Shown here: one piece after another, positions 8,401 through 17,417 of the stretch
How positions within the stretch are numbered: position 1 is the stretch's first letter
Layout of the letters: every line of letters starts with the position of its first letter
Assembly (NCBI RefSeq): GCF_002086795.1
Contig: NZ_MVIM01000002.1
Location: 372,001 to 436,000 of the forward strand
DNA: 64,000 nucleotides
Origin: Mycolicibacterium tusciae
GTDB lineage: Bacteria > Actinomycetota > Actinomycetes > Mycobacteriales > Mycobacteriaceae
Direction: 5' to 3'
Position numbers and translations under genes: made by a program
Notes under the pieces: generated by a model
What the model was told of the DNA's origin: nothing
The model's database searches: none
What the model saw: only the letters and a program-made list of their open reading frames with translations

Positions 8401-10270
8401 ACCGGCGTTGTCCATCAACGGATTTGGGGGTCGCCGCGCAGACCGACCCTCGGCGGGCGAAACCAGCCCCGTCTCGACGGACTGGCTGTACGAGCCGACC
8501 TGGCCCATCCAGCCGCTTCCCGCTGCCGACACTGTGAGCGTGGGTCCATGGCTGGTCCTCGGTGACACCGCCCTCGGTGCCGAATTAGGAAGTGTTCCTG
8601 GCCTACCTGCGGACTGGAGCGCCGACCGGGCCGCATTGCGCACCGCGCTGGGTGAGGTGGACAACGTGGTATTCGCGCCGACCGCTAACACGCTCATGGG
8701 CGCAACCATTGACGTCCCGTCGGCATACGCGTTGTTCAATGAGGCGAGAAGTCTTGTCGAAGAACTACTTTCGATGACCGTACCGCCGCGGCTGTACTTC
8801 GTCACCCGCAACGCCCAGCCGGTCGCCGAAGGCGATCGCGCCAATCCGGCACACGCGGTGCTATGGGGTCTGGGCCGCACACTTGCGTTGGAGCACCCTG
8901 AGATCTGGGGTGGCGTAATCGATGTCGATGACGCCGTGCCTGCCGTCTTGACGGCGCGGTACGTGCTGACCGAGGCGCAACCACGACCCGGTGAGCAGGA
9001 GGACCAGGTCGTCTACCGGACAGGAGCCCGGCACGTGCCGCGGCTACGACGGCATACTCCTCCGGCGGCGCAGAACGGTCTGCTGGGCAAGGACACCGCC
9101 CACCTGGTGATCGGCGCCACCGGTCGCATCGGGCCGCACCTGATCCAACAGCTCGCCGACATGGGCGCCGGAACCGTCGTCGCGGTCTCGCGAAATCCCG
9201 GCGGGCGGCTCGACGAACTGGCCCGCCGGCTATCGGCAGAGGGAACGACGCTGATCACGGTGGCGGCCGACGCAGCAGACGAGACCGCGATGGCGGCACT
9301 GTTCGGCCGTTTCGGCACCGACCTCCCGGCTCTGGAGGGCATCTACCTCGCGGCCTTCGGCGGAGGACCGGTCGCGCTGTCCGACATGACCACCGACGAT
9401 GTCAACGCCATGTTCGATCCGAAGCTTGGTGCGCTCGGCGTGCTGCACACCCTTTCGTTGCGAACCGCCGTTCGCCATTTCGTGTTGTTCTCGTCGATCT
9501 CGGGACTGCTCGGCTCGCGCTGGCTCGCCCACTACACGGCGACCAGCAACTTCCTTGACACCTTCGCCTACGCCCGACGCAACATGGGTCTGCCTGCTGC
9601 GGTGGTGAACTGGGGATTGTGGAAGTCGCTGGCGGAGGGGCAAACCGATGCGAATCAGGTCATGTCGAACTCGGGGCTCGTGCCAATGCCCGACGAGGTG
9701 GCCATTCGCGCGCTGTCGTTGGTGATGGCTTCCGACGCGCCGCTGCGGTGCACCGTCGCAGACGTGGATTGGCCGCTGCTCGCCGCGGCCTACCGCACCC
9801 GCGGAGCGCTGCGCATCGTCGATGACGTGTTGGCGGGCGAGCTGGCCGCCCAAGCGGAGGAGCCGACCCCGGAGAGCGAGTTCGCCAAGGCGATGCGCGA
9901 GTGCACACCGGAGCGGCGTCGCGACCTGCTGGCCGACCATATCGGTGCGTTGGCATCGGACGTCCTGGGGTTGCCTCCCACCGCGACCCTGGACCCGGCG
10001 GCCGGATTCTTCCAACTCGGGATGGACTCTCTGATGAGCGTGACGCTTCAGCGCAGCCTCGGCGCGAGTTTGGGCATCACGCTGCCGGCGGCGGTCATCT
10101 ACGAGTACCCGACCATCGCGCGTCTCACCGACGCACTATGCACGCGCATGGGCTACGTGACGGCGACCGAAATCCCGGCGACGGCTCGATCCGGCCTGGG
10201 CGCCCGAGCCCAGCAGCGCGCCAAGGCCCGCCAGGAAGCTGCTGCCGGCAGACGGAAAGGACGAGCTTAG
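5486..10270 (+). CDS. ppsA: Type I polyketide synthase, PpsA/PpsB-like hybrid (ACP-KS-AT-KR-ACP)
   Basis: 1594 residues carrying out one extension and ketoreduction. Domains: loading ACP at about 10-80 (Ser43 in LGVGSRDAV); KS 100-525 with Cys272, His407 and His447; AT 628-920 with Ser718 in GHSMG; KR about 1010-1450 with cofactor motif IGATGRIG at 1209-1216, Ser1337, Tyr1350 and Asn1355; ACP 1475-1555 with Ser1515 in LGMDSL. No DH or ER is present, so the product carries a beta-hydroxyl. The N-terminal ACP and KS resemble PpsA, which accepts the FadD26 acyl chain. The KR-ACP half resembles PpsB. The AT motif is VASH (817-820), the form seen in methylmalonyl-specific Mas, rather than the VAPH I recall for PpsA/B. 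The last 30 residues are very basic. Starts in an ATGA overlap with fadD26. Confidence 0.9.
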   Translation: MTSWGHFEPELRNWLVDYLVTNIGCSPDQIDLDTPLNELGVGSRDAVVLSGELSELLRRPVSPVDFWQNPTINALAHALLHPDLEPAVGSSPGTAGGSLNEPIAVIGLGCRLPGDIHGPDALWDFLTAGRSAVSTVPDGRWQAFDDGSSEAAAALAQTTQWGSFLSDIAAFDAEYFGIAPREADRIDPQQRLLLEVAVEALEHAGIPAESLQRSQTGVFAGACVSEYGYLAARDLGQIDAWTGTGGALSIIANRLSYFLDLRGPSLTVDTACSSSLVAVHLACQSLRTGQSELAIAAGVNVLLSPAITRSFDAAGAMSPTGACHAFDAAADGFVRGEGCGVAVLKRLSDAQRDGDRVLAVVRGSAVNQDGRSNGLMAPNPAAQAAVLRAACADAGVKPAEVAYVEAHGTGTLLGDPIEARALGAVYGRGRQPDAPLLVGAVKTNLGHLEAAAGIVGLIKAALAVQRGAIPANLHFETPNPHIPFGELRLKVVDEPTEWAATGHPRLAGVSSFGFGGTNAHVVLEQAPKVRVQEPTVAPQVTTLVVTGKNHERLTAMATTLADWMADAGALVPLADVAHTLNHHRSQHPTFATVCAVDRADAIAGLRAVAAGELATGVVGLHQGPCGSGTVFVYSGQGSQWAGMGRRLLAAEPAFAAAVGELEPDFVAQVGFSLHDVLTTGQELVGIERIQPVLVGVQLALTALWRTYGVEPDAVIGHSMGEVTAAVVAGALTPAQGLEVIATRSRLMAERADRGAIALLELDAPAVEALIAEFPGVTVAVYASPRQTVVAGPTEAVDAVVARAIAQNTFARRVNVDVASHHAMMDPILPELKEALAGLTPRSPLIPVISTVENAGAAPLFDADHWAANLRNPVRFSHAVATAGATACTFVEISPHPLLTKAISDTLAEPVTGNAHHHSLGTLQRDAHDTLEFHTNLNATHTVRPPHGEHPAEPHPAIPVAPWRHARHWMDIAPALSINGFGGRRADRPSAGETSPVSTDWLYEPTWPIQPLPAADTVSVGPWLVLGDTALGAELGSVPGLPADWSADRAALRTALGEVDNVVFAPTANTLMGATIDVPSAYALFNEARSLVEELLSMTVPPRLYFVTRNAQPVAEGDRANPAHAVLWGLGRTLALEHPEIWGGVIDVDDAVPAVLTARYVLTEAQPRPGEQEDQVVYRTGARHVPRLRRHTPPAAQNGLLGKDTAHLVIGATGRIGPHLIQQLADMGAGTVVAVSRNPGGRLDELARRLSAEGTTLITVAADAADETAMAALFGRFGTDLPALEGIYLAAFGGGPVALSDMTTDDVNAMFDPKLGALGVLHTLSLRTAVRHFVLFSSISGLLGSRWLAHYTATSNFLDTFAYARRNMGLPAAVVNWGLWKSLAEGQTDANQVMSNSGLVPMPDEVAIRALSLVMASDAPLRCTVADVDWPLLAAAYRTRGALRIVDDVLAGELAAQAEEPTPESEFAKAMRECTPERRRDLLADHIGALASDVLGLPPTATLDPAAGFFQLGMDSLMSVTLQRSLGASLGITLPAAVIYEYPTIARLTDALCTRMGYVTATEIPATARSGLGARAQQRAKARQEAAAGRRKGRA

Positions 10271-10272
10271 CT

Positions 10273-13200
10273 ATGGACTCCGATGTGACGACCGGTTCGA
10301 ATGACCTGCCGCCCAACGCGATTGCGGTCATCGGAATGGCCGGGCGGTTTCCCGGCGCAGACTCGGTGACTACGTTCTGGGACAACCTGCGTCGCGGTGA
10401 GGAGTCCATCGCCACGCTGTCCGAGGATGCGCTTGCCGCTGCCGGAGTGAGTGCCAAAACCCTGGCCGATCCGGCGTATGTGCGGCGTGCGCCGCTGCTC
10501 GACGGGACCGAGGAGTTCGACGCGGAATACTTCGGGATGACTCCGTACACCGCCGCGATGATGGACCCGCAACAGCGGCTGTTCCTGCAGACCGCGTGGC
10601 ACGCCTTCGAGGATTCCGGGTACGACCCCGCCACCTTCGACGGAGCGATCGGCGTGTTCGCCGCCAGCACCGCCAGCGGCTACCTGATGAACAACCTGAT
10701 GTCGCACCGTGATCCCAAGGCGCTCGTCGGCGAAGGCATCACCGTCGAGATGTTCAACCTGGTCTTGCTGAACGACAAGGACTACCTGGCGACGCGGGCG
10801 TCGCACCAGTTCAATCTGCGTGGACCGAGTATCTCGGTGCAAACCGCCTGCTCGTCATCGCTGGTGGCAGTACACCTCGCCTGCCAGAGCCTGCTGTCGG
10901 GCGAATCCGACATGGTGCTGGCCGGTGCGGCCTCCATTCGGGTGCCGCATCATGTCGGCTACACCTACGAACCCGGGGCGATGGTGTCGGCCTCGGGTCA
11001 CTGCCGACCGTTCGACGTGCGGTCCGACGGCACCATCTTCGGCAGCGGGGTCGCGGCGGTGATACTCAAGCCGCTGGCGGCAGCGCTCGACGACGGCGAC
11101 CGCATCCACGCCGTCATCCGCGGATCGGCGATCAACAACGACGGCTCGGTCAAGATGACCTACGCGGCACCTGCGCTCACCGGCCAGGCGGAGGTCATCG
11201 CCGAAGCGCATGCCGTCGCCGGTGTCGACTCCTCGACCATCGGATTCGTGGAGACCCACGGAACCGGAACCCCACTGGGTGATCCGATCGAAATCGAAGC
11301 CCTGCGACAGGCTTTCGAGGTTTCTGACCTGGATCGACCGGGCCCGTGCGTGCTGGGTTCGGTGAAGTCGAACATCGGTCATCTGGATGCGGCATCCGGC
11401 GTCACCGGCCTGATCAAGACGATTCTCTGCCTGGAGAACAAGGCGATTCCGCCGACCGTGCACTACACCGCCCCCAACCCCGAGCTGCACCTCGAGAAGA
11501 CGCCATTCGTGGTTGCGAACACCTACACACCCTGGGAATCCGACGCACCGCGCCGTGCCGGGGTGAGCTCTTTCGGTGTCGGTGGCACCAACGCGCACGT
11601 CGTCCTCGAGGAGGCGCCACGCACCTCCGTGACCGCGCCCGCCAGCGGCCCGCAGGTGCTGCTGTTGTCGGCGCGCACCGCCGAGTCCCTGCAGGATGCC
11701 AGGGCCGCGCTCGCCGCCGAACTGTCCCGGCACTCACGCGACGAAGACCCGTCGCTGCCCGATGTGGCGTTCACGCTTGCGGGTCGGCGGGCCTACGAGG
11801 TCCGGATGGCGGCCGTCGTTGCCGACCGCGCCAACGCCACCGCCGTGTTGACCGCCCCGCCGGACCAACAAGAACACGAGAATGTTTCGGTCGGCCAGTG
11901 TCCGCCCGGCATCACGCCCGGCGCGCAGCGGGTGGCGTTCCTGTTTCCCGGGCAGGGCGCGCAGCACGTCGGCATGGCCCACGACCTCTATGACGCCGAA
12001 CCGGTGTTCCGCGAGGCCTTCGATCGGTGCGCCGCTGGATTCGGCCAGGAACTCGGCATCGACGTGGTGGCCGAGGTGTTCGACGGGGCAGGCATGGAGT
12101 CCACCGATCTGGCCCAGCCGGCGCTCTTCGCAGTGGAATACGCGCTGGCGCAGCTGGTCATGGCGTACGGGGTCACCCCGGCGGCATTGGCGGGTCACAG
12201 CATCGGCGAGCTGGTGGCCGCCACCCTGGCCGGGGTCTTCGACTTGGAGACTGCGCTCAAGGTGGTGTCGATGCGCGCCCGCCTGATGCACGCCGCGCCG
12301 GCCGGCGCCATGGTCGCGGTGGCCGCCGCCCCCGACGACATCGCCGAGCACATGACGCCCGACGTGGACCTCGCCGCCATCAACGAATTCGGCAATTGCG
12401 TGGTGGCCGGTTCCCAGGAGGCCATCCGTGCCTTCACCGATAGCCTTGCCGCCGCGGGCATCCTGGCCCGGCGGGTCCGAACCTCGCATGGTTTCCATTC
12501 GCGATCGATGGACTCGGTGCTCGCTCCGTTCGAGGAGTACCTGTCCACCGTCACGCTGCACGCGCCCCGAATCCCGATGCTGTCCAACATAACCGGCACG
12601 TGGATGACCGCTGAGGAGGCCACCGATCCCCACCGCTGGGCGAAGCACATCCGGTCCACCGTGCGGTTCGCCGATGAGCTTGCCGAACTGCTCGTCGATG
12701 GGCACCGGGTGCTCGTGGAGGTAGGGCCGGGCGGCAGTTTGACCGGATCGGCCGTCCGCCTGCCCGGGTGGTCGGAAACCCACCGCGCGGTTCGCCTGAT
12801 GCGGCACCCGTTGCAGAGCAGGAATGACCGCGACGTTTTTCTGCTCGGACTCGGCCAATTGTGGTCGGCCGGGGTCGACGTCGACTGGACGGCGCGCCAC
12901 GGCCATCGGCCGCATCTAGTGACGCTGCCCGGCTATGCCTTTGCGCGGCAGCGCCATTGGATCGAGCCCGCCGCCTTCGTGCGATCGGGCGATGTTTCTG
13001 CGTCAATCGTCACGGCAGCGAAATCACTACCGGACGGGGGGCAACCCGCCCTCGCCACCGACGCCCGCTCGCAGATGCTGGCGACGCTGCAGCGAATCTG
13101 GTCGCAGTGTCTGGGCGTCGAGTCGGTCGCGGCGGGCGACAACTTCTTCGAACTGGGCGGCGACTCGCTCTTGGCGATCGGCGTTGCGATGACCGCGGCA

Positions 13201-14745
13201 CACGAAGGTGTGGAGCTCACCCCGCAGGACCTGTACGACCATGACAGCCTTGGCGCGTTGGCCGACACCCTGGTCGCCCGATACGCATCCGGCGGTCTGG
13301 GCGGCCAGCCCACCGACGAGCTGAATCCACCTGTTCCGCCGAACATCCTGCGCTTCCTCGACAGCGGGTTGGCCGAACCCGGCCGCTGGCGGACGCCGTT
13401 GGTGTTGCGCATCGACCCGTCCGTGAGTGCAGAGGATGCCACCGCCGTCATGACTGCGGTGGTCAACCACCATGACGCGTTGCGGATGCGGGTCGCCGAC
13501 CGCGCGGGGGTGTGGGAGCAGCACATCAGCGAACCTGCCGACTATGCAGGGCTGACGCAACACACGCTGCCCGCAGATGCGTTGCCGGGCAACGATGTTG
13601 AGCGAGAGGCGCTTTCGACCATCGTGTCCGACACGATTGGGGCACAGGACCTCGACAGCGCGCCGTTGACGGGCACCTTTGTCGTCGACGCGCAGGGCTC
13701 CCCCCGGTTTCTGGTGCTCACCTTGCACGGAATGGTCGACGACTCGAAATCACGCGAGATCCTGGTGACCGACCTGTTGACCGCGTTCGCGCAACGACTG
13801 GCAGGCAGCGAGATCACCTTGGAACCGGCCACCACGGACTGGCGAGAGTGGTCACGGCGCTGTGCGGCGCTGGCCGCTCACCCCGCGGTGCTCAACCGAC
13901 GCAACTATTGGATCGACCATGCCGCGATGGCGACGGTGAGCCTGGCCGGCCCCCAGCTCGATGCCGGGCACGGCGGGGCGCCTGGGGCCGCGGACCTGAC
14001 CAGACTGGCCACCGCATTGACCCCCGAGCAGACCTCGCAGGTCGACAACGCCCGCCGAATCTCCCAGGCGTCGACCGAGGAGATTCTGTTGGCCGCGCTG
14101 GCGCGCATCCTTGCGATCATCGTCGGTGACGGCGTCGCGACGGTCGACCTCGCCGGTGCCGGGCGATCGGTGCTTCGGCCGGAGGTCGACGTACGCAGAA
14201 CGGTCGGGTGGTTCTCCGCGATCCATCCGATCGCCCTGCCCTGCATGGACATCCCGGGGGCCAGCGCGGCTCAGCTGCTGGCCGAGGTGAGCCGGACCGT
14301 CAGGGCCGTGCCGCACCACGGCATCGGGTACGGGCTCCTGCGCTACCTGCACGCGCCGACCGCAGAGCTGCTGAAGGCCACGCCCACGTCGGAAATCTTC
14401 TTCTCCTATCTCGGCATGCTCCCCGAATGGAAGGAGACCGGTGCGGCGGTGCAAGTCGATGGCGACACCGAGCTGACGATCCGGCAGACCCTGCCGGGGT
14501 TGGGCCATCTGCTCGAACTGCGGGCCTATCGACACGGCGGCGTGCTTCACGTGGACTGGTGGTACGACCGCCGACGGGTGCCCAGCGGCATCGCCGAGGC
14601 ACTCGCGGAACGGTTCGGTGCCACGCTGATCGCCCTGATCGAGGACGCGGTTGCGGGCGACGAGGGCGGTGACGGCGCCGAAGCGGAGGACGAAGCACTC
14701 GCGCTGGTGGACCTGTCGGCGGCCGTTCTCGACGACGATGAGTAG
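10273..14745 (+). CDS. ppsE: Terminal polyketide synthase PpsE (KS-AT-ACP-condensation-like domain)
   Basis: 1490 residues, against about 1488 for M. tuberculosis PpsE, and similar throughout, including the shared TLADPAYVRRAPLLDG segment. KS at 15-450 with Cys193, His329 and His370; AT 553-830 with Ser643 (GHSIG) and HGFH at 739-742, near the malonyl-type HAFH; ACP 930-1005 with Ser965 in GGDSL; then a C-terminal domain (about 1015-1460) related to NRPS condensation domains, with NHHDALR at 1065-1071 and a partly degenerate HxxxDD where HHxxxDG is expected. There is no KR, so the last keto group stays unreduced; in DIM synthesis it becomes the ketone after decarboxylation. Starts 2 bases after the hybrid PKS. 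The C-terminal 35 residues are strongly acidic. Confidence 0.92.
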   Translation: MDSDVTTGSNDLPPNAIAVIGMAGRFPGADSVTTFWDNLRRGEESIATLSEDALAAAGVSAKTLADPAYVRRAPLLDGTEEFDAEYFGMTPYTAAMMDPQQRLFLQTAWHAFEDSGYDPATFDGAIGVFAASTASGYLMNNLMSHRDPKALVGEGITVEMFNLVLLNDKDYLATRASHQFNLRGPSISVQTACSSSLVAVHLACQSLLSGESDMVLAGAASIRVPHHVGYTYEPGAMVSASGHCRPFDVRSDGTIFGSGVAAVILKPLAAALDDGDRIHAVIRGSAINNDGSVKMTYAAPALTGQAEVIAEAHAVAGVDSSTIGFVETHGTGTPLGDPIEIEALRQAFEVSDLDRPGPCVLGSVKSNIGHLDAASGVTGLIKTILCLENKAIPPTVHYTAPNPELHLEKTPFVVANTYTPWESDAPRRAGVSSFGVGGTNAHVVLEEAPRTSVTAPASGPQVLLLSARTAESLQDARAALAAELSRHSRDEDPSLPDVAFTLAGRRAYEVRMAAVVADRANATAVLTAPPDQQEHENVSVGQCPPGITPGAQRVAFLFPGQGAQHVGMAHDLYDAEPVFREAFDRCAAGFGQELGIDVVAEVFDGAGMESTDLAQPALFAVEYALAQLVMAYGVTPAALAGHSIGELVAATLAGVFDLETALKVVSMRARLMHAAPAGAMVAVAAAPDDIAEHMTPDVDLAAINEFGNCVVAGSQEAIRAFTDSLAAAGILARRVRTSHGFHSRSMDSVLAPFEEYLSTVTLHAPRIPMLSNITGTWMTAEEATDPHRWAKHIRSTVRFADELAELLVDGHRVLVEVGPGGSLTGSAVRLPGWSETHRAVRLMRHPLQSRNDRDVFLLGLGQLWSAGVDVDWTARHGHRPHLVTLPGYAFARQRHWIEPAAFVRSGDVSASIVTAAKSLPDGGQPALATDARSQMLATLQRIWSQCLGVESVAAGDNFFELGGDSLLAIGVAMTAAHEGVELTPQDLYDHDSLGALADTLVARYASGGLGGQPTDELNPPVPPNILRFLDSGLAEPGRWRTPLVLRIDPSVSAEDATAVMTAVVNHHDALRMRVADRAGVWEQHISEPADYAGLTQHTLPADALPGNDVEREALSTIVSDTIGAQDLDSAPLTGTFVVDAQGSPRFLVLTLHGMVDDSKSREILVTDLLTAFAQRLAGSEITLEPATTDWREWSRRCAALAAHPAVLNRRNYWIDHAAMATVSLAGPQLDAGHGGAPGAADLTRLATALTPEQTSQVDNARRISQASTEEILLAALARILAIIVGDGVATVDLAGAGRSVLRPEVDVRRTVGWFSAIHPIALPCMDIPGASAAQLLAEVSRTVRAVPHHGIGYGLLRYLHAPTAELLKATPTSEIFFSYLGMLPEWKETGAAVQVDGDTELTIRQTLPGLGHLLELRAYRHGGVLHVDWWYDRRRVPSGIAEALAERFGATLIALIEDAVAGDEGGDGAEAEDEALALVDLSAAVLDDDE

Positions 14746-14756
14746 GTAGGGAAGCG

Positions 14757-15752
14757 ATGTCACAGTCCGACAAGGGTGTGGAACTCGAAGGCATCGGCAA
14801 GTCGTTCGGTTCGGTTTCGGCGTTGCGCGACATCACCTTCGACGTAGGCCGCGGTGAGGTGGTCGGGCTGTTGGGACCCAACGGCGCAGGCAAGACCACA
14901 ACGGTGGAGATCCTTTCGACGCTGACAACGCCGGATCGCGGACGCGCCAGCGTGGCGGGTCATGACGTGGTCTCCGACCCGGCGATGGTGCGCCGTTCGA
15001 TCATGCTCACCGGCCAGCATGTCGCGCTCGACGACATGTTGACCGGATACGAGAACCTGGTGATGTTCGGCCGGTTGCAGGGGTTGGACAAGTCCAGCGC
15101 TGCGGCGAGGGCCGGTGTTCTGCTGCGCGAGTTCGACCTGGAGGACGCCGCGGGCCGTCGGGTGAGTACGTATTCCGGCGGCATGCGCCGGCGCGTCGAT
15201 ATCGCCTGCGGGCTGGTGGTTCGTCCCGAGGTGGTCTTCCTCGACGAGCCGACGACGGGACTGGATCCGCGCAGCAGGCAAGCCATCTGGGAGTTGGTGA
15301 CCACCTTCAAGGACGCGGGCATCGCGACATTGCTGACCACCCAATACCTCGAGGAGGCGGACGCGCTGAGCGACCGGATCATCGTGATCGACCACGGCAG
15401 CATCGTCGCGCAGGGCACCGCCGACGAACTCAAGGAGCGCACCGGAGGCACCTACTGCGAGATCGTGCCCCGCAACCCGGATGACCTGCCCGCGTTGGTC
15501 GAGGCGCTGGGCACGTTGGTGCCGGCCGCCAGTCGGGCCGCGATCAGCCCGGAGTCCGATCGGGTCAGCCTGCCCGCGCCGGACGGACCGGCCATGCTGA
15601 CCGCGGCTCTGTTGCGCGTGAATTCGGCGAACATCGAGCTGGCCGACGTCATGTTGCGCAGGCCATCGCTGGACGACGTATTCCTGTCGCTGACCGGAAC
15701 CGCGGCCACCGACCACGCAGCAGAACGCGAGGTCGGTGAGGTCTACTCGTGA
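14757..15752 (+). CDS. drrA: ABC transporter ATP-binding protein DrrA
   Basis: 331-residue nucleotide-binding subunit of the DrrABC exporter, which is required for DIM translocation in M. tuberculosis. Walker A GPNGAGKTT at 40-48, signature YSGGM at 139-143, Walker B with VFLDEPTTGLD at about 160-170, and the H-loop region LTTQYLEEADALSDR. The C-terminal extension typical of daunorubicin-type ATPases is present (EIVPR to RRPSLDDVFL). Start ATG at 14757 follows a purine-rich ribosome binding site and lies 11 bases after ppsE. The stop overlaps drrB by 4 bases (GTGA). Confidence 0.93.
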   Translation: MSQSDKGVELEGIGKSFGSVSALRDITFDVGRGEVVGLLGPNGAGKTTTVEILSTLTTPDRGRASVAGHDVVSDPAMVRRSIMLTGQHVALDDMLTGYENLVMFGRLQGLDKSSAAARAGVLLREFDLEDAAGRRVSTYSGGMRRRVDIACGLVVRPEVVFLDEPTTGLDPRSRQAIWELVTTFKDAGIATLLTTQYLEEADALSDRIIVIDHGSIVAQGTADELKERTGGTYCEIVPRNPDDLPALVEALGTLVPAASRAAISPESDRVSLPAPDGPAMLTAALLRVNSANIELADVMLRRPSLDDVFLSLTGTAATDHAAEREVGEVYS

Positions 15753-16576
15753 CGGCGTCGATTGCGTCAATGCCGTTGACCACGACGCGGCCTGCCCCGT
15801 CGCCGGCGCAGCAATGGTGGGTGCTGACGACACGGCTGATCACCCCCACATTGCGCAACGGCGAGGTGGCGGTGGGCGTGGCTGTCTCGGTGGCGGCGAC
15901 CGCGAGTCTGTACATCCCACTGAACCGGCTCATGGACGCGCCCGACCTGGGGGCGAGCAGCTACGCGCAGTACCTGCTACCGCTGATCGTGTTGCAGGCC
16001 ATCGCGTTCGCATCGATCTCCACCGCCTATCGCGCCGCAACCGACTCGATCCAGGGGATCAACCGCCGTTTCCAGTCGTTGCCCATCGCGCCGCTGATTC
16101 CGTTGTCGGCCCGCATCAGCGCGAGCCTCTACCGTTGTGTGATCGGGCTCGTCGTGGCGCTGGCATGTGGCTATGTCATCGGCTTCCGATTTCACCGGGC
16201 GCCGCCCGCCATCGCGGCGTTCTGTCTGTTGGTACTGCTCACCGGTTTGGCACTGGCGTTCTTGGCAGATGTGATCGGCACCAACTCGCGGAATCCCGCG
16301 GGAACCGCGCAGTGGCTGCTGTTGCCGCAGTTGATCTTTGGCTTCCTGTCGGTGGGAATTCAACCGCTGGAGCGGTTTCCCGGATGGATTCAGCCGATCG
16401 TCCATCATCAACCCATCTCCCGGATCGTGGACGCTTTGCACGCGTTGGCCGGTGACTCGGTGCCGGGCGCGACACCGGTCACCTGGTCGGTCATCGGACC
16501 GGCCGTGGCCTGGGTGGTCGGCGTGATCGCCCTGACCCTGCCCTTCGCCATCGCGGTGTACCGGCGGAGAACCTGA
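15749..16576 (+). CDS. drrB: ABC transporter permease DrrB
   Basis: 275-residue integral membrane permease of the ABC-2 type, with a cytoplasmic N-terminus and about six hydrophobic segments. It carries the DrrB features QYLLPLIVLQAIAF, AATDSIQGINRRFQS and CGYVIGFRFHR and an FxSVGIQPLERFPGWI segment, as in the M. tuberculosis protein. GTG start inside the drrA stop; the stop shares one base with drrC. It should form the membrane channel with DrrC, moving the finished lipid across or within the plasma membrane. Confidence 0.92.
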   Translation: MTASIASMPLTTTRPAPSPAQQWWVLTTRLITPTLRNGEVAVGVAVSVAATASLYIPLNRLMDAPDLGASSYAQYLLPLIVLQAIAFASISTAYRAATDSIQGINRRFQSLPIAPLIPLSARISASLYRCVIGLVVALACGYVIGFRFHRAPPAIAAFCLLVLLTGLALAFLADVIGTNSRNPAGTAQWLLLPQLIFGFLSVGIQPLERFPGWIQPIVHHQPISRIVDALHALAGDSVPGATPVTWSVIGPAVAWVVGVIALTLPFAIAVYRRRT

Positions 16577-17385
16577 TGACGGTGATCGTCGGCGTGCCCC
16601 GTGCCACGCGAGCCGAACCGGAGCGCCTGCTGCCGCAAACCGTGGTGCTCACCCGGCGCCTGCTCATCAGGTCGGTGCGCAACCCCATGACTCTGGTCCA
16701 CGCCCTGCTGCTGCCGGTGGCGTTCCTGCTCACACTCAAGGTCGTCTTCGGCGACTCGATCACGTCGATCACGGGCCAGGACGGGCTGTACCGCAGCGTG
16801 CCGCTGGTGGCGCTGGTGGCGACGATGTCAGGGTCGACGACGGCCGTGGTGGGCATCAACGCCGAGCGGCTCGACGGGTTTCTCGGCCGGTTGTGGGCGC
16901 TACCCCTGCACCGCGGCGCCGGACTACTGTCGCGGCTGGCCGCCGAGACCATCCGGGTGCTCGCCACAACGCTGGTGATCCTCGGCGCGGGCGTAATCCT
17001 CGGGTTCCGTTTTCACCGCGGTGTCGCCGCTGCGCTGCTGTGGGTGTCGGTGCCGGTGATCTTCGGCATCGCATTCGCGGTGCTGGCCACGACCGTCGCG
17101 CTGTATTGGTCGAAAGCTGTTCTGGTGGAGGCGATGCAGCCCGTCATCATTCTCGGTGCCACCTTCTGCACGGGGTTCGTGCCGTTGGAACAGTACCCCG
17201 ACTGGGTCCAGGCGTTCGTCCGGTTCCAGCCGATGTCACCGGCCGTCGACGCGATGCGGGGGCTATCGGTCGGTGGTCCGGTGTGGTGGCCGATGATCAC
17301 CACGTTGCTGTGGTTCGCCGGGATCCTCGCGGTGTGCCTTGGGCCCATCATGGTGGGCTACCGCAGGGCGAGCACCAGTCGGTGA
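16576..17385 (+). CDS. drrC: ABC transporter permease DrrC
   Basis: 269-residue second permease of the DrrABC transporter, with about six membrane segments. Recognisable features are DGLYRSVPLVAL, RLWALPLHRGAGLLSRL, GAGVILGFRFHRG and the C-terminal GYRRASTS, all shared with M. tuberculosis DrrC as I recall it. Start ATG overlaps the drrB TGA by one base. papA5 follows after 32 bases. Presence of all three Drr subunits inside the PKS operon indicates that the lipid is exported to the cell envelope. Confidence 0.92.
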   Translation: MTVIVGVPRATRAEPERLLPQTVVLTRRLLIRSVRNPMTLVHALLLPVAFLLTLKVVFGDSITSITGQDGLYRSVPLVALVATMSGSTTAVVGINAERLDGFLGRLWALPLHRGAGLLSRLAAETIRVLATTLVILGAGVILGFRFHRGVAAALLWVSVPVIFGIAFAVLATTVALYWSKAVLVEAMQPVIILGATFCTGFVPLEQYPDWVQAFVRFQPMSPAVDAMRGLSVGGPVWWPMITTLLWFAGILAVCLGPIMVGYRRASTSR

Positions 17386-17417
17386 TTCCGGCGCCACGTC
17401 GAGAGGAAGGGTTCACG

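Noticed and set aside
13315..14745. A non-ribosomal peptide synthetase module at the end of PpsE
   Set aside because: Only a condensation-like domain is present, with no adenylation domain, and the same extension is a normal part of PpsE.
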